DNA of 64,000 bases from positions 1 through 64,000 of the forward strand of contig NZ_JAUSSH010000007.1 in NCBI RefSeq assembly GCF_030812255.1, written 5' to 3'. A program made the translations under genes and the position numbers. This document shows positions 1 through 8,330 of this stretch, one piece after another (the stretch's first letter is position 1; each line of letters starts with the position of its first letter). Below the pieces are notes generated by a model. It did not search any database and was not told where the DNA came from. It saw only the letters and a list, made by a program, of their open reading frames with translations. The stretch is from Paeniglutamicibacter psychrophenolicus (lineage in GTDB: Bacteria; Actinomycetota; Actinomycetes; Actinomycetales; Micrococcaceae).

Positions 1-40
1 TCCGGCGATGTCTCGAATCTCTTCGCTGGGGGGCGCTCGG

Positions 41-140
41 TGTTTGGCGTGGGGGGGGGCGGCGTGTCCCCCCCCACCGCCCCCACCACTGTGGGGGGGG
101 GGGCCCCCCCCCCCCCCCCCCCCCCCCCCACCCCCATTTT
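41..140. other. C/G homopolymer low-complexity stretch
   Basis: A jumble of G runs and C runs, including a C tract of more than twenty bases, with no reading frame that resembles a protein. It lies just beyond the 3' end of the LysM gene. It could be a collapsed terminator hairpin or an end-of-contig sequencing or assembly error. I favour the artefact reading because nothing like it occurs elsewhere in the window. Confidence 0.6.
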
Positions 141-157
141 GCTGCTACCCGAACCGG

Positions 158-1699
158 TTAGCCGAACTTCTTCCGGTGTGCCAGGATGCTGGCGACATAG
201 TTCTTGGTGTCCGCGTACATGCCGTTGCGCTTCACTCCGGTGGCGCCCTGGTAGTAGTAGGCGATGCCCAGCTCGACCGACGGCGCCGAGCGCTGGTGCG
301 CGCGGATGATCGCGATCCCGGCGGTGACGTTGTCCTGCGGCTTGAGCAGGTCGAGCTTGCGCCCCACCAGCCCCGAGGCCCATTCCCCGGCCGAGGGGAT
401 GACCTGCATGACGCCCACGGCGTTCGCTGGGGAGACCGCGTTCATCCGGAAGCCGGACTCCTGGAAGGCATGGGCCTGGGCCAGGGAGGGATCGACGCCC
501 ATCTGGCGGGCGGTGCTGGCCACCATGGCCTGCATGGCCGCGGGGGAGGGCAGGTTGCGGGAGAGCAGCTCGCGCTTGTTGTCGTTTGCCGAACCCACCA
601 CGTCGCTCTTGTAGGTGCGGCCCAGGAACGTGTTGCCCACCAGCGGCTTCGAGCTGGTCGGGTTCACGTCCGAGGAGGACTTCGGCGCGGAGGTGCCGTT
701 GCCGTTGACCTTCAGCGTCCGCCCGATCTGCAGCACGGTGGAGTAGGTCACCGACGGGTTCAGGCGCAGGATGGTGTTCAGCGGCGTCCCGGTCTTCATC
801 GCAATGTGTCCCAGGGTGTCGCCGGAAACCACGGTGTAGCTGGAGCCGCCGGATGGGGCCTTGGGTGCTGCCGATGCCATGGGGGACGACGGCGCGGACG
901 GTGCGCTCGGGGCGCCGCTGATCTTCAGCTTGTCGCCCGGGCGGATGATGTCGCCGTTGGACAGGTTGTTCAGCTTCATGAAGGCGGAGACCGACATGTT
1001 GTGCCGGATGGCGATCATCGAGGGGGAGTCGCCGGACTTCACGGTGTAGGTTCCGGACGCGGAGGCGCTGTTGCCCTTGGGCGCGGACTTGGACGGGGAC
1101 GATGAGCCCTTGGATCCGAAGTGCAGCACCTGGCCGACGTAGATGGTGTCCCTGACGGGGTTGCCAGCGGCGCTGCGCACCTCGTCCAGGGAAACGCCAA
1201 GCTTCTTGGCGATCGCGCCCATGACATCGCCGTTGACGACCTTGTAGGTCTGTGCCGGTTTGGCGGAGGTGCCTGCGTTGTTCGTGGAGGCCTTGGGCGA
1301 TGCGGCGCGTGCGTCGCTGCCGCCCAGGCGCAGCACGTCTCCGGGCTTGATCAGGTCGGAGGAAAGCTTGTTGATCTTCTTGAGCTCGGAAACCGAGACC
1401 CCGGTGCGCACGGAGATGTGCGAGAGCGTGTCGTTCTTCTTGACGGTGACGGTTCCGCTCTTCTTGGCCAGGGGGATCACCGAGCCGGGAACGTGGGAGG
1501 CCACCAGGTGGGCGCTGATTCGTGCCTCGGCTGCCTTGACCATGGCGGGGGTGGCGGCCTTGGGCGTCAGGGCATCACGGGTGGGCAGCGGTGCTGCCTC
1601 GGCCGGGAGTGCGAGGGAACCAAGGACAACTGCAGGGATTGCGACCGTGGCCACGGCGCTGCCAATGGCTCTGACGCGATTGTTATGTGCAAGGGACAT
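158..1699 (-). CDS. Secreted LysM-repeat lytic transglycosylase-like protein
   Basis: Predicted 513-residue exported cell-wall protein. A signal peptide (basic N-terminus, hydrophobic stretch, AEA cleavage site near residue 35) is followed by four LysM peptidoglycan-binding repeats (roughly 84-126, 149-195, 217-263 and 287-332) separated by Ser/Ala/Pro linkers. A C-terminal SLT (goose-lysozyme/Slt-like) domain spans about 385-510, with the catalytic glutamate in AFQESGF and the GVMQVIP motif. It should bind peptidoglycan and cleave glycan strands outside the membrane. The start was moved 30 codons inside the longest frame to MSLAHNN because AAAGGA lies upstream and the signal peptide then begins correctly. 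Monocistronic and divergent from the next gene. The exact cleavage activity is inferred. Confidence 0.9.
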   Translation of the reverse strand: MSLAHNNRVRAIGSAVATVAIPAVVLGSLALPAEAAPLPTRDALTPKAATPAMVKAAEARISAHLVASHVPGSVIPLAKKSGTVTVKKNDTLSHISVRTGVSVSELKKINKLSSDLIKPGDVLRLGGSDARAASPKASTNNAGTSAKPAQTYKVVNGDVMGAIAKKLGVSLDEVRSAAGNPVRDTIYVGQVLHFGSKGSSSPSKSAPKGNSASASGTYTVKSGDSPSMIAIRHNMSVSAFMKLNNLSNGDIIRPGDKLKISGAPSAPSAPSSPMASAAPKAPSGGSSYTVVSGDTLGHIAMKTGTPLNTILRLNPSVTYSTVLQIGRTLKVNGNGTSAPKSSSDVNPTSSKPLVGNTFLGRTYKSDVVGSANDNKRELLSRNLPSPAAMQAMVASTARQMGVDPSLAQAHAFQESGFRMNAVSPANAVGVMQVIPSAGEWASGLVGRKLDLLKPQDNVTAGIAIIRAHQRSAPSVELGIAYYYQGATGVKRNGMYADTKNYVASILAHRKKFG

Positions 1700-1900
1700 G
1701 GAGCGATCCTTTGGGTTGGGGCAAGGACGAATCGTTCGGTCGCAAAAGAACGCACATGGGTTGTGGCCCATGTGCGTGTTGTGACTCATGGTGCAGGTGT
1801 GACTAATGTGAATTTACACCACGGATTGGAATTTGTGAAAGATCCCACCAAGAAATCGTTCATATGGCTCCTGAACCATCCAAGGATGTGGCACGCTGGA

Positions 1901-2257
1901 ATGGTGAGCAATCTTGAGAACCTAGTGGCCGACTGGCTGCCCCTGCCCGACCTTGCCGAAGCGCTGGACGTTTCCATCAAAAGGGTCCATAGCCTGATCG
2001 ACGAACGCGCCATCATTGCCGTGCGCGTGGGCAAGCGAAACATCCGCAGCGTACCCGCCGCCTTCGTGATGGACGGGGGCATTGTGGATAGCCTCAAGGG
2101 CACGATCTCGGTGCTCGTTGACTCCGGCTACGAGGACGAGGAGCTGCTGGTGTGGCTCTTCACCCCCGAAGAGTCCCTGAACGGCACGCCCATGGATGCG
2201 TTGCGAGCCGGACGCAAGACCGAGATCCGCCGCCGCGCCCAGGCGTTGAGCTGGTAG
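1901..2257 (+). CDS. Rv2175c-family DNA-binding protein
   Basis: A 118-residue protein matching the Rv2175c family. An N-terminal winged-helix/MerR-like DNA-binding segment (LPDLAEALDVSIKRVHSLID) is followed by the family's C-terminal domain, ending RRRAQALSW. The M. tuberculosis member is a DNA-binding substrate of the kinase PknL; its regulon is not established. The start is uncertain between ATG 1901 and GTG 1904, and neither has a good Shine-Dalgarno. As in mycobacteria, a polyprenyl synthase gene is close by. The gene ends at a strong shared terminator. Confidence 0.8.
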   Translation: MVSNLENLVADWLPLPDLAEALDVSIKRVHSLIDERAIIAVRVGKRNIRSVPAAFVMDGGIVDSLKGTISVLVDSGYEDEELLVWLFTPEESLNGTPMDALRAGRKTEIRRRAQALSW

Positions 2258-2306
2258 CAGGCACCGTGTTGCACCTGCCCGGTGCATAGCCCCGAACCCA
2301 AGCAAG

Positions 2307-2354
2307 AAGCGACGGCCCCCATCCGGATGATCCGGGATGGGGGCCGTCGCTTTT
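2307..2354. terminator. Bidirectional rho-independent terminator
   Basis: Near-perfect stem AAGCGACGGCCCCCATCC / GGATGGGGGCCGTCGCTT with a short loop. It has T residues on the plus side and A residues at the other base, so it can end both the Rv2175c-type gene and the convergent polyprenyl synthase gene. Confidence 0.9.
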
Positions 2355-2371
2355 CTCGTTCCTGCCTGCTC

Positions 2372-3478
2372 CTACGAGGTCCGGCGGATTGCCGCCAGGC
2401 CCAGGGTGCGCAGCCCGTGCCGTGCCAGCGGGGTGACGGTGAGCCGGTCCAGGGCGGCCAGGCCCTGCTCGGAGAGCTCGGCGATGGAAGCCTCGGTGGC
2501 CGCCAGCGCCCCGCACGACTCCAGCAACGCACTCATGCGGGTGACCTCGTCCTCGCGCAGGTCATCGGCACCCAAGCGCGACTGGATGAATTCCTGGTCG
2601 GTCGGCGGGGCAAGGGTCAGGGCATGCGCGATGATCTCGGTGCGCTTGCCCTCGCGCAGGTCGTCGCCGGCCGGCTTGCCGGTGATCGCCGGATCGCCAA
2701 AGACGCCCAGGACGTCGTCGCGCAGCTGGAAGGCCTCGCCCAGCGGCAGGGCAAACCGGGAATACTGTTCCAGCAGGTCTGAGGAGGCCCCCGCCAGCGC
2801 GCCGCCGAGCAGCGTGGGATTTTCCACGGAGTACTTGGCCGACTTGTAGCGCACGATGGTGCGGGCGCGCTTGACCGCCTCGGCCGGCCCGTAGGCCGGC
2901 CCTGCGGACTCCTCCAGGACGTCGAGGTACTGTCCGGCCATCACCTGCGCGCGCATGCGGTCAAAGATGGTGCGGGCCTCGGGCACCAGTGGCTGGATGG
3001 TGGCGAAGAGCTGCTCGCTCAGCGAAAGGCAAAGGTCCCCGGCGAGGATCGAGGCGGCCTCGCCAAAGCGCGGGGCGTCCCTGTGCCAGCCCGAGGCGCG
3101 GTGCAGCGACTCGAAGCGTCGGTGCATGCTGGGCTGGCCTCGTCGGGTGTCGGAGCGGTCGATGAGGTCGTCATGGATCAGGGCGGCGGCCTGGAAGAGC
3201 TCCAGTGCGGCTCCGGCCTGCACGATGTCGGTGGTCCGGGCATCGCCGCCGGCCCCCAGGTACCCCCAGAAGGCGAACAGCGGACGCAGGCGTTTGCCGC
3301 CGCGTGTCAGCTCGTCGATCGCGGTGACGATTTCCGCCGCCGCCGGGGCGATGTCGGAGATGGCTTCATGTTGTTCTGCAAGGAATTCCGACAGCAAGGT
3401 CTCGAGCCGTTCCGAGAAGTCTGCGGAAAGGTCCCGTGCCTTTTCGGGGTCGGAGGTGTCCGCAGCATAAAGTGTCAT
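2372..3478 (-). CDS. Polyprenyl (geranylgeranyl-type) diphosphate synthase
   Basis: 368-residue trans-isoprenyl diphosphate synthase. It condenses IPP with allylic diphosphates, feeding quinone, carotenoid or membrane lipid synthesis. The GGKRLRP motif binds IPP. The first aspartate-rich motif is IHDDLIDRSDTRRG and the second is LRDDVLGVFGD. The start is set at MTLYAADTSD because GGGA precedes it; an ATG three codons earlier is possible. Product chain length cannot be read from the sequence. The IdsA/GGPP synthase type is the closest fit. Confidence 0.88.
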   Translation of the reverse strand: MTLYAADTSDPEKARDLSADFSERLETLLSEFLAEQHEAISDIAPAAAEIVTAIDELTRGGKRLRPLFAFWGYLGAGGDARTTDIVQAGAALELFQAAALIHDDLIDRSDTRRGQPSMHRRFESLHRASGWHRDAPRFGEAASILAGDLCLSLSEQLFATIQPLVPEARTIFDRMRAQVMAGQYLDVLEESAGPAYGPAEAVKRARTIVRYKSAKYSVENPTLLGGALAGASSDLLEQYSRFALPLGEAFQLRDDVLGVFGDPAITGKPAGDDLREGKRTEIIAHALTLAPPTDQEFIQSRLGADDLREDEVTRMSALLESCGALAATEASIAELSEQGLAALDRLTVTPLARHGLRTLGLAAIRRTS

Positions 3479-3564
3479 GAGTCCCATCCATAGGTTGCGC
3501 AACGTGGTGTTTCCTTAACTCTAGCCGTGCAGTTGCCGCCAGCTGGATTGTCGGAGTCGTTGGC

Positions 3565-3578
3565 TAGACTTCAGTGCA
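3565..3578 (+). promoter_or_regulatory. -10 element giving a leaderless dinB mRNA
   Basis: TAGACT at 3565-3570 lies seven bases before the ATG at 3578 and no Shine-Dalgarno is present. The transcript probably starts at the A of ATG. Confidence 0.55.
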
Positions 3579-4780
3579 TGGCCCAAGGCAAGGTGCGCGC
3601 GATATTGCATGTCGACATGGATGCCTTTTTCGTGTCCGTCGAGTTGCTCACGCGCCCCGAGCTGGCGGGGAAACAAGTGATCGTGGGTCATCCGGGGGAA
3701 CGCTCCGTGGTGCTCTCGGCGTCCTATGAATGCAGGGCACTGGGAGTGAAATCGGCCATGCCGATGGCCGTGGCCATGAGGATGGCCCCGCACGCGGTGG
3801 TGATTCCGCCGACGCAGGGGCTGTATTCCGCATATTCCGCCAGGATCATGGAAATCTTCCACCAGATCACGCCGCTGGTGGAACAGCTCAGCGTGGACGA
3901 GGCATTCCTGGACGTGACCGGAAGCATCCGGCGACTGGGACCTCCAGAGGCGATCGGCGAGATGATTCGCGCACGGCTGCGCACCGAGCTGGGGTTGCCC
4001 GCAAGCGTGGGCATTGCCGCCTCGAAGTTCGTGGCCAAGGTTGCCTCCACCCGCGCCAAGCCCGATGGCATGTTGGTGATCCGCCCCGAGCAGACGCTGG
4101 CCTACCTGCACACACTGCCGGTGGGTGCGCTGTGGGGAGTGGGGGCCAAAACCGCATTGGTGCTGCGGGAAATGGGGATCACCACGGTGGCCCAGCTGGC
4201 CCAAACACCGCAGAACACACTTAGCCGCCGGCTGGGAGCGACCGGAATCCACCTGTACAACCTGGCCTGGGGGCGCGACGACCGGTCCGTGGAGACCGAG
4301 CGCGAGGAAAAGAGCATCGGCGCCGAGGAGACATTCGCCATCGACATCTGGGATGACGAAGCATTGCGCCGCGAAATACTCCACCTCGGCCATCGCGTGG
4401 CCACGCGGCTGCGCGAGGCCGAAAAGGTGGCGGGCGTCGTGGCCCTGAAGCTGCGCTACAGCGATTTTTCCACGCTCTCGCGCAGCCGGACCCTGCCGTA
4501 TCCCAGCAACGCGGCCGGCGACCTGGTCGCTGCCGCGGAGGGACTTTTTGAAAAGCTTGGCCAGCGGCCCCAAGCCGTGCGACTTGTGGGTATCCGGGCG
4601 GAGAAGCTGGCTGACGCCGGCGGCGGGATGCAATTGAGCATCGATCCGCGAGACGACAACTGGCGGCAAACCGAGGCAACGATGGATTTGATCCGTTCCC
4701 GGTTCCCGGCCGGGGCGCTTCGCCCGGCTTCCCTGCTCGAACGTGGGCAAAAAGAGAAAAAACCGGACCAGCCTTCTTGA
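3578..4780 (+). CDS. dinB: DNA polymerase IV (Y-family translesion polymerase)
   Basis: 400-residue Y-family polymerase, error-prone bypass of DNA lesions. The palm begins ILHVDMDAFFVSVE (metal-binding Asp), the second catalytic site is SVDEAFLD, and the finger motif YECRALGV and helix-hairpin-helix LPVGALWGVGAKT follow. A little-finger domain fills the C-terminus. There is no evident C-terminal clamp-binding motif in the last residues, which are Lys/Gln-rich. The start at MAQGKVRAIL is chosen because a -10 hexamer sits seven bases upstream. Confidence 0.94.
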   Translation: MAQGKVRAILHVDMDAFFVSVELLTRPELAGKQVIVGHPGERSVVLSASYECRALGVKSAMPMAVAMRMAPHAVVIPPTQGLYSAYSARIMEIFHQITPLVEQLSVDEAFLDVTGSIRRLGPPEAIGEMIRARLRTELGLPASVGIAASKFVAKVASTRAKPDGMLVIRPEQTLAYLHTLPVGALWGVGAKTALVLREMGITTVAQLAQTPQNTLSRRLGATGIHLYNLAWGRDDRSVETEREEKSIGAEETFAIDIWDDEALRREILHLGHRVATRLREAEKVAGVVALKLRYSDFSTLSRSRTLPYPSNAAGDLVAAAEGLFEKLGQRPQAVRLVGIRAEKLADAGGGMQLSIDPRDDNWRQTEATMDLIRSRFPAGALRPASLLERGQKEKKPDQPS

Positions 4781-4955
4781 CGCATTCGCCCTGAGTCTGC
4801 TGCGAGTTGAATCCTGACTACCTTATTAGCAAGATTCGGGACTATTCTGGAAGTAGAAGTTAGCTAGCCGTATCGGCCGGGAACATTGCCAAGGCGTATT
4901 ACGTTCAAGTAGGTAAAGGCGAGAGCCGGGACCGTGAAGTGAAGGGGAAGAGACG

Positions 4956-5333
4956 ATGCCACTTTCCGAGCATGAGCAACGTCTTCTGGAGCAGCTGGAA
5001 AAGCAGCTACATGAAGACCATCGCTTCGCATCGACGATGAAATCCGCGTCGACGGCGGGGAACTACTCAACGCGCAATCTTGCCTTGGGTGCTTTGATCG
5101 GCATCGTTGGGCTTGGGGTGCTGATCTATGGAGTTTCAAGCCAGTTGATCATCGTGGGCGTGCTGGGATTCATCATCATGTTTGGCGGCGTGTACCTGGC
5201 CCTTTCGCGCAAGGGCGGCTCCAAGAAGGGCGGCGTGCCCGGTGCGGGCAAGAATCCCCAGAAATCGGGATTCATGAGCGACCTCGAAAACAGGTGGGAA
5301 CAGCGCAAGCGTGACGAGCACGGTTCCTCGTAA
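4956..5333 (+). CDS. DUF3040 membrane protein
   Basis: 125 residues. The N-terminal MPLSEHEQRLLEQLEKQL signature is diagnostic of DUF3040, a small actinobacterial family. Two hydrophobic segments follow (about 49-66 and 68-86), then a Lys/Gly-rich hydrophilic tail, so it is a small inner-membrane protein. Function unknown. A GGGGAAG ribosome site precedes the ATG. It lies between dinB and the dcw cluster, as in related genomes. Confidence 0.85.
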   Translation: MPLSEHEQRLLEQLEKQLHEDHRFASTMKSASTAGNYSTRNLALGALIGIVGLGVLIYGVSSQLIIVGVLGFIIMFGGVYLALSRKGGSKKGGVPGAGKNPQKSGFMSDLENRWEQRKRDEHGSS

Positions 5334-5387
5334 GCCACCTTTGACCGGCGGCCCGGAGACCTGACACTCCGCCTCCGCTTACTCCAG

Positions 5388-5426
5388 CCAAGGCTCCGCA
5401 GCATGTGCGGGGCCTTTGCCTTTTTA
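5388..5426 (+). terminator. Rho-independent terminator after DUF3040 gene
   Basis: Stem AAGGCTCCGCA / TGCGGGGCCTT with a GCATG loop region, followed by TGCCTTTTT. Confidence 0.8.
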
Positions 5427-5855
5427 AGGACCGCCGCCCTCCGCCTGGAGGCATGCGGCCCCATGCCGTCTGGACGGGCCGCTGGCGCTCGCCACGGTCG
5501 GCCGCCGGCAGACAAGGCCAACACCGCAGCTGGCGCGCGACACGGCGACGCGCCGAGTATGCCCAATCGCCGTAAATTTTATTCCGGCGGTGGATCCCGC
5601 ACGCCCGCGCGCGCTGCCCGAATCCCTCCACTTGCCCCCACCGCAGCGGGCGGCTTCCCTGCCATTTCCTCATCCAGGTTCTAAAGATCCTTGTGAATCA
5701 GGGAATTTCCAGAATCCCCAATGTGCGCCCCGCCACATCCCGCTTTCTGGGAGTTTGGTCTGAATCCAAATCCCTCCACTTCGCCCCCACGCCGGAATGC
5801 CGCGGAAAATCAACACTTTTCGTTCTCTTTTCATCTCAAAATGCCGAAATGGTCG
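5427..5855. other. Non-coding region upstream of mraZ
   Basis: About 430 bases with no convincing gene. It holds two copies of a ~20-bp sequence containing CCCTCCACTT (5621-5641 and 5769-5791). Read on the other strand, each contains GTGGAG, the same hexamer as the MraZ boxes further down. These may be distal operator sites. Confidence 0.4.
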
Positions 5856-5887
5856 TTGACAGTGGAGGCTTGTGGAGTAAAGTGGAG
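5856..5887 (+). promoter_or_regulatory. dcw promoter with three MraZ boxes
   Basis: TTGACA at 5856-5861 is followed after 16 bases by TAAAGT (5878-5883). Overlapping it are three GTGGAG hexamers at 5862, 5872 and 5882, exactly one helical turn apart. Tandem 10-bp-spaced GTGG/TGGG repeats next to mraZ are the known binding pattern of the MraZ repressor, so autoregulation of the cluster is likely. Confidence 0.75.
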
Positions 5888-5940
5888 CGAAATAGAGGGG
5901 AATGGGGCAAGTTGCTTCTTTCAACCGGGAGGCGGTCTGT

Positions 5941-6369
5941 GTGTTCCTAGGAACTTATACACCGCGCCTGGATGAGAAGGGGCGATTAATCCTCCCGGCG
6001 AAATATCGTGACGAATTAGCCAATGGTTTAGTTCTGACTCGTGGCCAGGAGCGCTGCATCTACGTCTTTAGCCAACGTGAATTCGAGAAGCAGCATGAGC
6101 AAATGAGGCAAGCTCCGATCTCCTCACGCCAGGCCAGGGACTATGCGCGTGTTTTCCTCTCCGGCGCTTCGGATGAATTACCGGACAAGCAGGGGCGGGT
6201 CACCATTCCGTCCATGCTTCGTTCATATGCGGGGCTGGACCGTGAGGTCACAGTGATCGGCGCGGGCAACCGGGTCGAGATTTGGGATTCCACAGCGTGG
6301 AATGCCTACCTCGAAGAACAGGAGAATTCGTTCTCCGAAACGGATGACGAAGTACTTCCGGGATTCTAG
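5941..6369 (+). CDS. mraZ: Transcriptional regulator MraZ
   Basis: 142-residue AbrB/MraZ-fold DNA-binding protein, which forms rings and represses its own division and cell wall cluster. Two SpoVT/AbrB repeats are visible: [20 protein letters not shown] at the N-terminus and [14 protein letters not shown] in the middle. GTG 5941 is chosen over an in-frame ATG 13 codons upstream because the family begins at MFLGTY and GGGAGG sits eight bases before it. First gene of the dcw cluster; its likely operator lies 55-80 bases upstream. Confidence 0.93.
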   Translation: MFLGTYTPRLDEKGRLILPAKYRDELANGLVLTRGQERCIYVFSQREFEKQHEQMRQAPISSRQARDYARVFLSGASDELPDKQGRVTIPSMLRSYAGLDREVTVIGAGNRVEIWDSTAWNAYLEEQENSFSETDDEVLPGF

Positions 6370-6541
6370 GCACCACATGGTGACTGGAAACCGGCCAGTG
6401 GCTTGGACGAGATCTCCAGCCGCCCGTGCCACGCACATCCTGGCTCCACTTCCCCGGAGCCAGGCTGGGCAGCAGCGGGTCGGAGGGGGATCTGGTCTCA
6501 GCCAACAGATGAGGCACAATGCCCACGCGAAAGGGGGAGCG

Positions 6542-7537
6542 GTGAATATCGACGGCAACGCAGAGCGACCCGCCTCGGAACGCCACGTTCCAGTACTGCT
6601 CGATCGATGCGTAGGGCTTTTGGCACCTGGCATCGAAGCCGGAATCGCCGCACGGGGCCGTGCCGTGGTCGTTGACTGCACCCTGGGGATGGGCGGCCAC
6701 TCGGAAGCCTTGCTCCGGCGCTTCCCGGATGTCCACCTCATCGGTCTTGACCGCGACGAGCAAGCCCTGGCCCTCGCCGGTGCCCGGTTGGAACCCTACG
6801 CAAACCGCACGGACCTTGTTCATGCGATCTACGACGAAATCGCCGATGTCGTCGAGGACCTTGGATTCGACGGAATCGACGGGGTGCTCTTCGACCTCGG
6901 GGTTTCCTCCCTGCAGCTCGATGAACGCGATCGCGGTTTCGCCTACTCCTATGACGCCCCGCTTGACATGCGCATGGACACCTCGCGCGGACCCACCGCG
7001 GCCGACATCGTCAACGAGTACAGCGAAACCGAACTTGTGCGCATCATCCGTGCCTGGGGCGAAGAGAAATTCGCCGGACGCATCGCCTCGGCAATCGTCG
7101 AGGCGCGCAAGGCCAAGCCCTTCAGCACCACCGAGGAACTGGTGACGGCCATCCGGTCGGTCGTCCCCGCCGCAGCCGCACGCACCGGCGGCCACCCGGC
7201 CAAGCGGACCTTCCAGGCGCTTCGCATCGAAGTGAACGAGGAACTGGACGTGCTTGATCGGGCCATTCCCGCGGCCATGGGCGCCCTGCATGTCGGGGGA
7301 CGGGTGGTGGTGATGAGCTACCACTCGCTGGAAGACAAGATCACCAAGCGGCACTTCGCCGCCGGATCCAAATCATCGGCCCCGGCGGGTTTTCCCGTGG
7401 AGCTTGAAGAACACAAGGCGCAATTCAAGGTCCTCACCCGAGGAACCGAGAAGCCAACCGACCAAGAAATCGCCGAAAACTCACGAGCAGCCTCAGCGAA
7501 GCTGCGAGCCGTGGAACGCATCCTGAAGAGGAACTGA
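6542..7537 (+). CDS. rsmH: 16S rRNA (cytosine1402-N4)-methyltransferase
   Basis: 331-residue SAM-dependent methyltransferase (MraW) that methylates C1402 of 16S rRNA. Diagnostic segments are RHVPVLLDR, the SAM motif [41 protein letters not shown] and [13 protein letters not shown]. The GTG start at 6542 has AAAGGGGGAG directly upstream and gives the normal family length; the longer in-frame extension is rejected. It follows mraZ after about 170 bases and is two bases from ftsL. Confidence 0.94.
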   Translation: MNIDGNAERPASERHVPVLLDRCVGLLAPGIEAGIAARGRAVVVDCTLGMGGHSEALLRRFPDVHLIGLDRDEQALALAGARLEPYANRTDLVHAIYDEIADVVEDLGFDGIDGVLFDLGVSSLQLDERDRGFAYSYDAPLDMRMDTSRGPTAADIVNEYSETELVRIIRAWGEEKFAGRIASAIVEARKAKPFSTTEELVTAIRSVVPAAAARTGGHPAKRTFQALRIEVNEELDVLDRAIPAAMGALHVGGRVVVMSYHSLEDKITKRHFAAGSKSSAPAGFPVELEEHKAQFKVLTRGTEKPTDQEIAENSRAASAKLRAVERILKRN

Positions 7538-7539
7538 GT

Positions 7540-8256
7540 ATGAGCAACCGGACACCGCACCGCGTACGTTCTCGCGTCATCGAGCTACCCGCAACACAGG
7601 GTGCCAACGCGCTCAGCCAGGCCCCACAGCCCATACCGGCCTCCCGCCCGGAGGAATCAACCGCCAAGCGCCGCACCACCCTCTCGGTGGTGCCGGCGCT
7701 GGGGGCCAAGCGACGGGTTCCATTCATCGTCTCCATCTTCGTCCTGGTCATAGCCTCGGTCGTGGCGGTGCTGCTGATCAACGTGTACATCGCCAACGGC
7801 CAGTACACCGCGGTGGACCTGCGCGGACAGGAACGCGCGCTGTCCCAGGAAAACGAGGCCCTGCGCCAGGAAGCGCTGTACCTGGGATCCCCCCAGGTGG
7901 TTGCCAAGAAGGCTGCCGACCTGGGCATGGTCAAGCCCGGCGCACCCGCGGCCATCAACCTGGACACCGGCAAGGTGGCCGGGACCGCCACGGCCGCCGA
8001 AAAGCCCAGCGCCGAGAACCGGGCCAAGAGCGGGATCCTGAAGGCCCCGGCCAAGCCCGGAACCACGACGGAGGCCAAGGGCAAGACCGCGGCCAAGGAC
8101 ACGGAGACCGACGCCCCGGTGGCCGCCGTGGTGCCGCCGAAGTCCACAGCGGCCCGGACGCCGGTTCCGGCCGACGGCTCGCGCCCCGACTTCTCCCCGG
8201 CACAACTCAATGGCGGGACGATCCCCGCACCAAGCCTGAAGACCCCGGGGCAGTAG
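7540..8256 (+). CDS. ftsL: FtsL-like septal membrane protein
   Basis: 238 residues. A basic cytoplasmic N-terminus (~1-60) is followed by one membrane span (~61-83) and a short heptad-like segment (QYTAVDLRGQERALSQENEALRQEA), then an Ala/Lys/Pro-rich disordered tail. Position between rsmH and ftsI and topology fit FtsL, part of the FtsQLB complex that activates septal peptidoglycan synthesis. Sequence conservation in this family is weak, so the name rests mainly on context. The tail is long compared with FtsL of other phyla. Confidence 0.75.
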   Translation: MSNRTPHRVRSRVIELPATQGANALSQAPQPIPASRPEESTAKRRTTLSVVPALGAKRRVPFIVSIFVLVIASVVAVLLINVYIANGQYTAVDLRGQERALSQENEALRQEALYLGSPQVVAKKAADLGMVKPGAPAAINLDTGKVAGTATAAEKPSAENRAKSGILKAPAKPGTTTEAKGKTAAKDTETDAPVAAVVPPKSTAARTPVPADGSRPDFSPAQLNGGTIPAPSLKTPGQ

Positions 8257-8330
8257 CACCCCCGGAACCGGGGCCGCACCAGGCCCCCGATACGCACCAC
8301 CACGCCCACCCGGTATGAGCTGAGGACCGA

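Noticed and set aside
8-1105. Long plus-strand frame opposite the LysM gene
   Set aside because: It is the antisense shadow of a clear LysM/SLT gene, passes through the C/G homopolymer block and encodes low-complexity Gly/Arg/Val protein.
1700-1900. c-di-AMP riboswitch upstream of the LysM gene
   Set aside because: Such riboswitches often precede actinobacterial cell-wall hydrolases, but I could not find the conserved core motifs in this 200-bp region.
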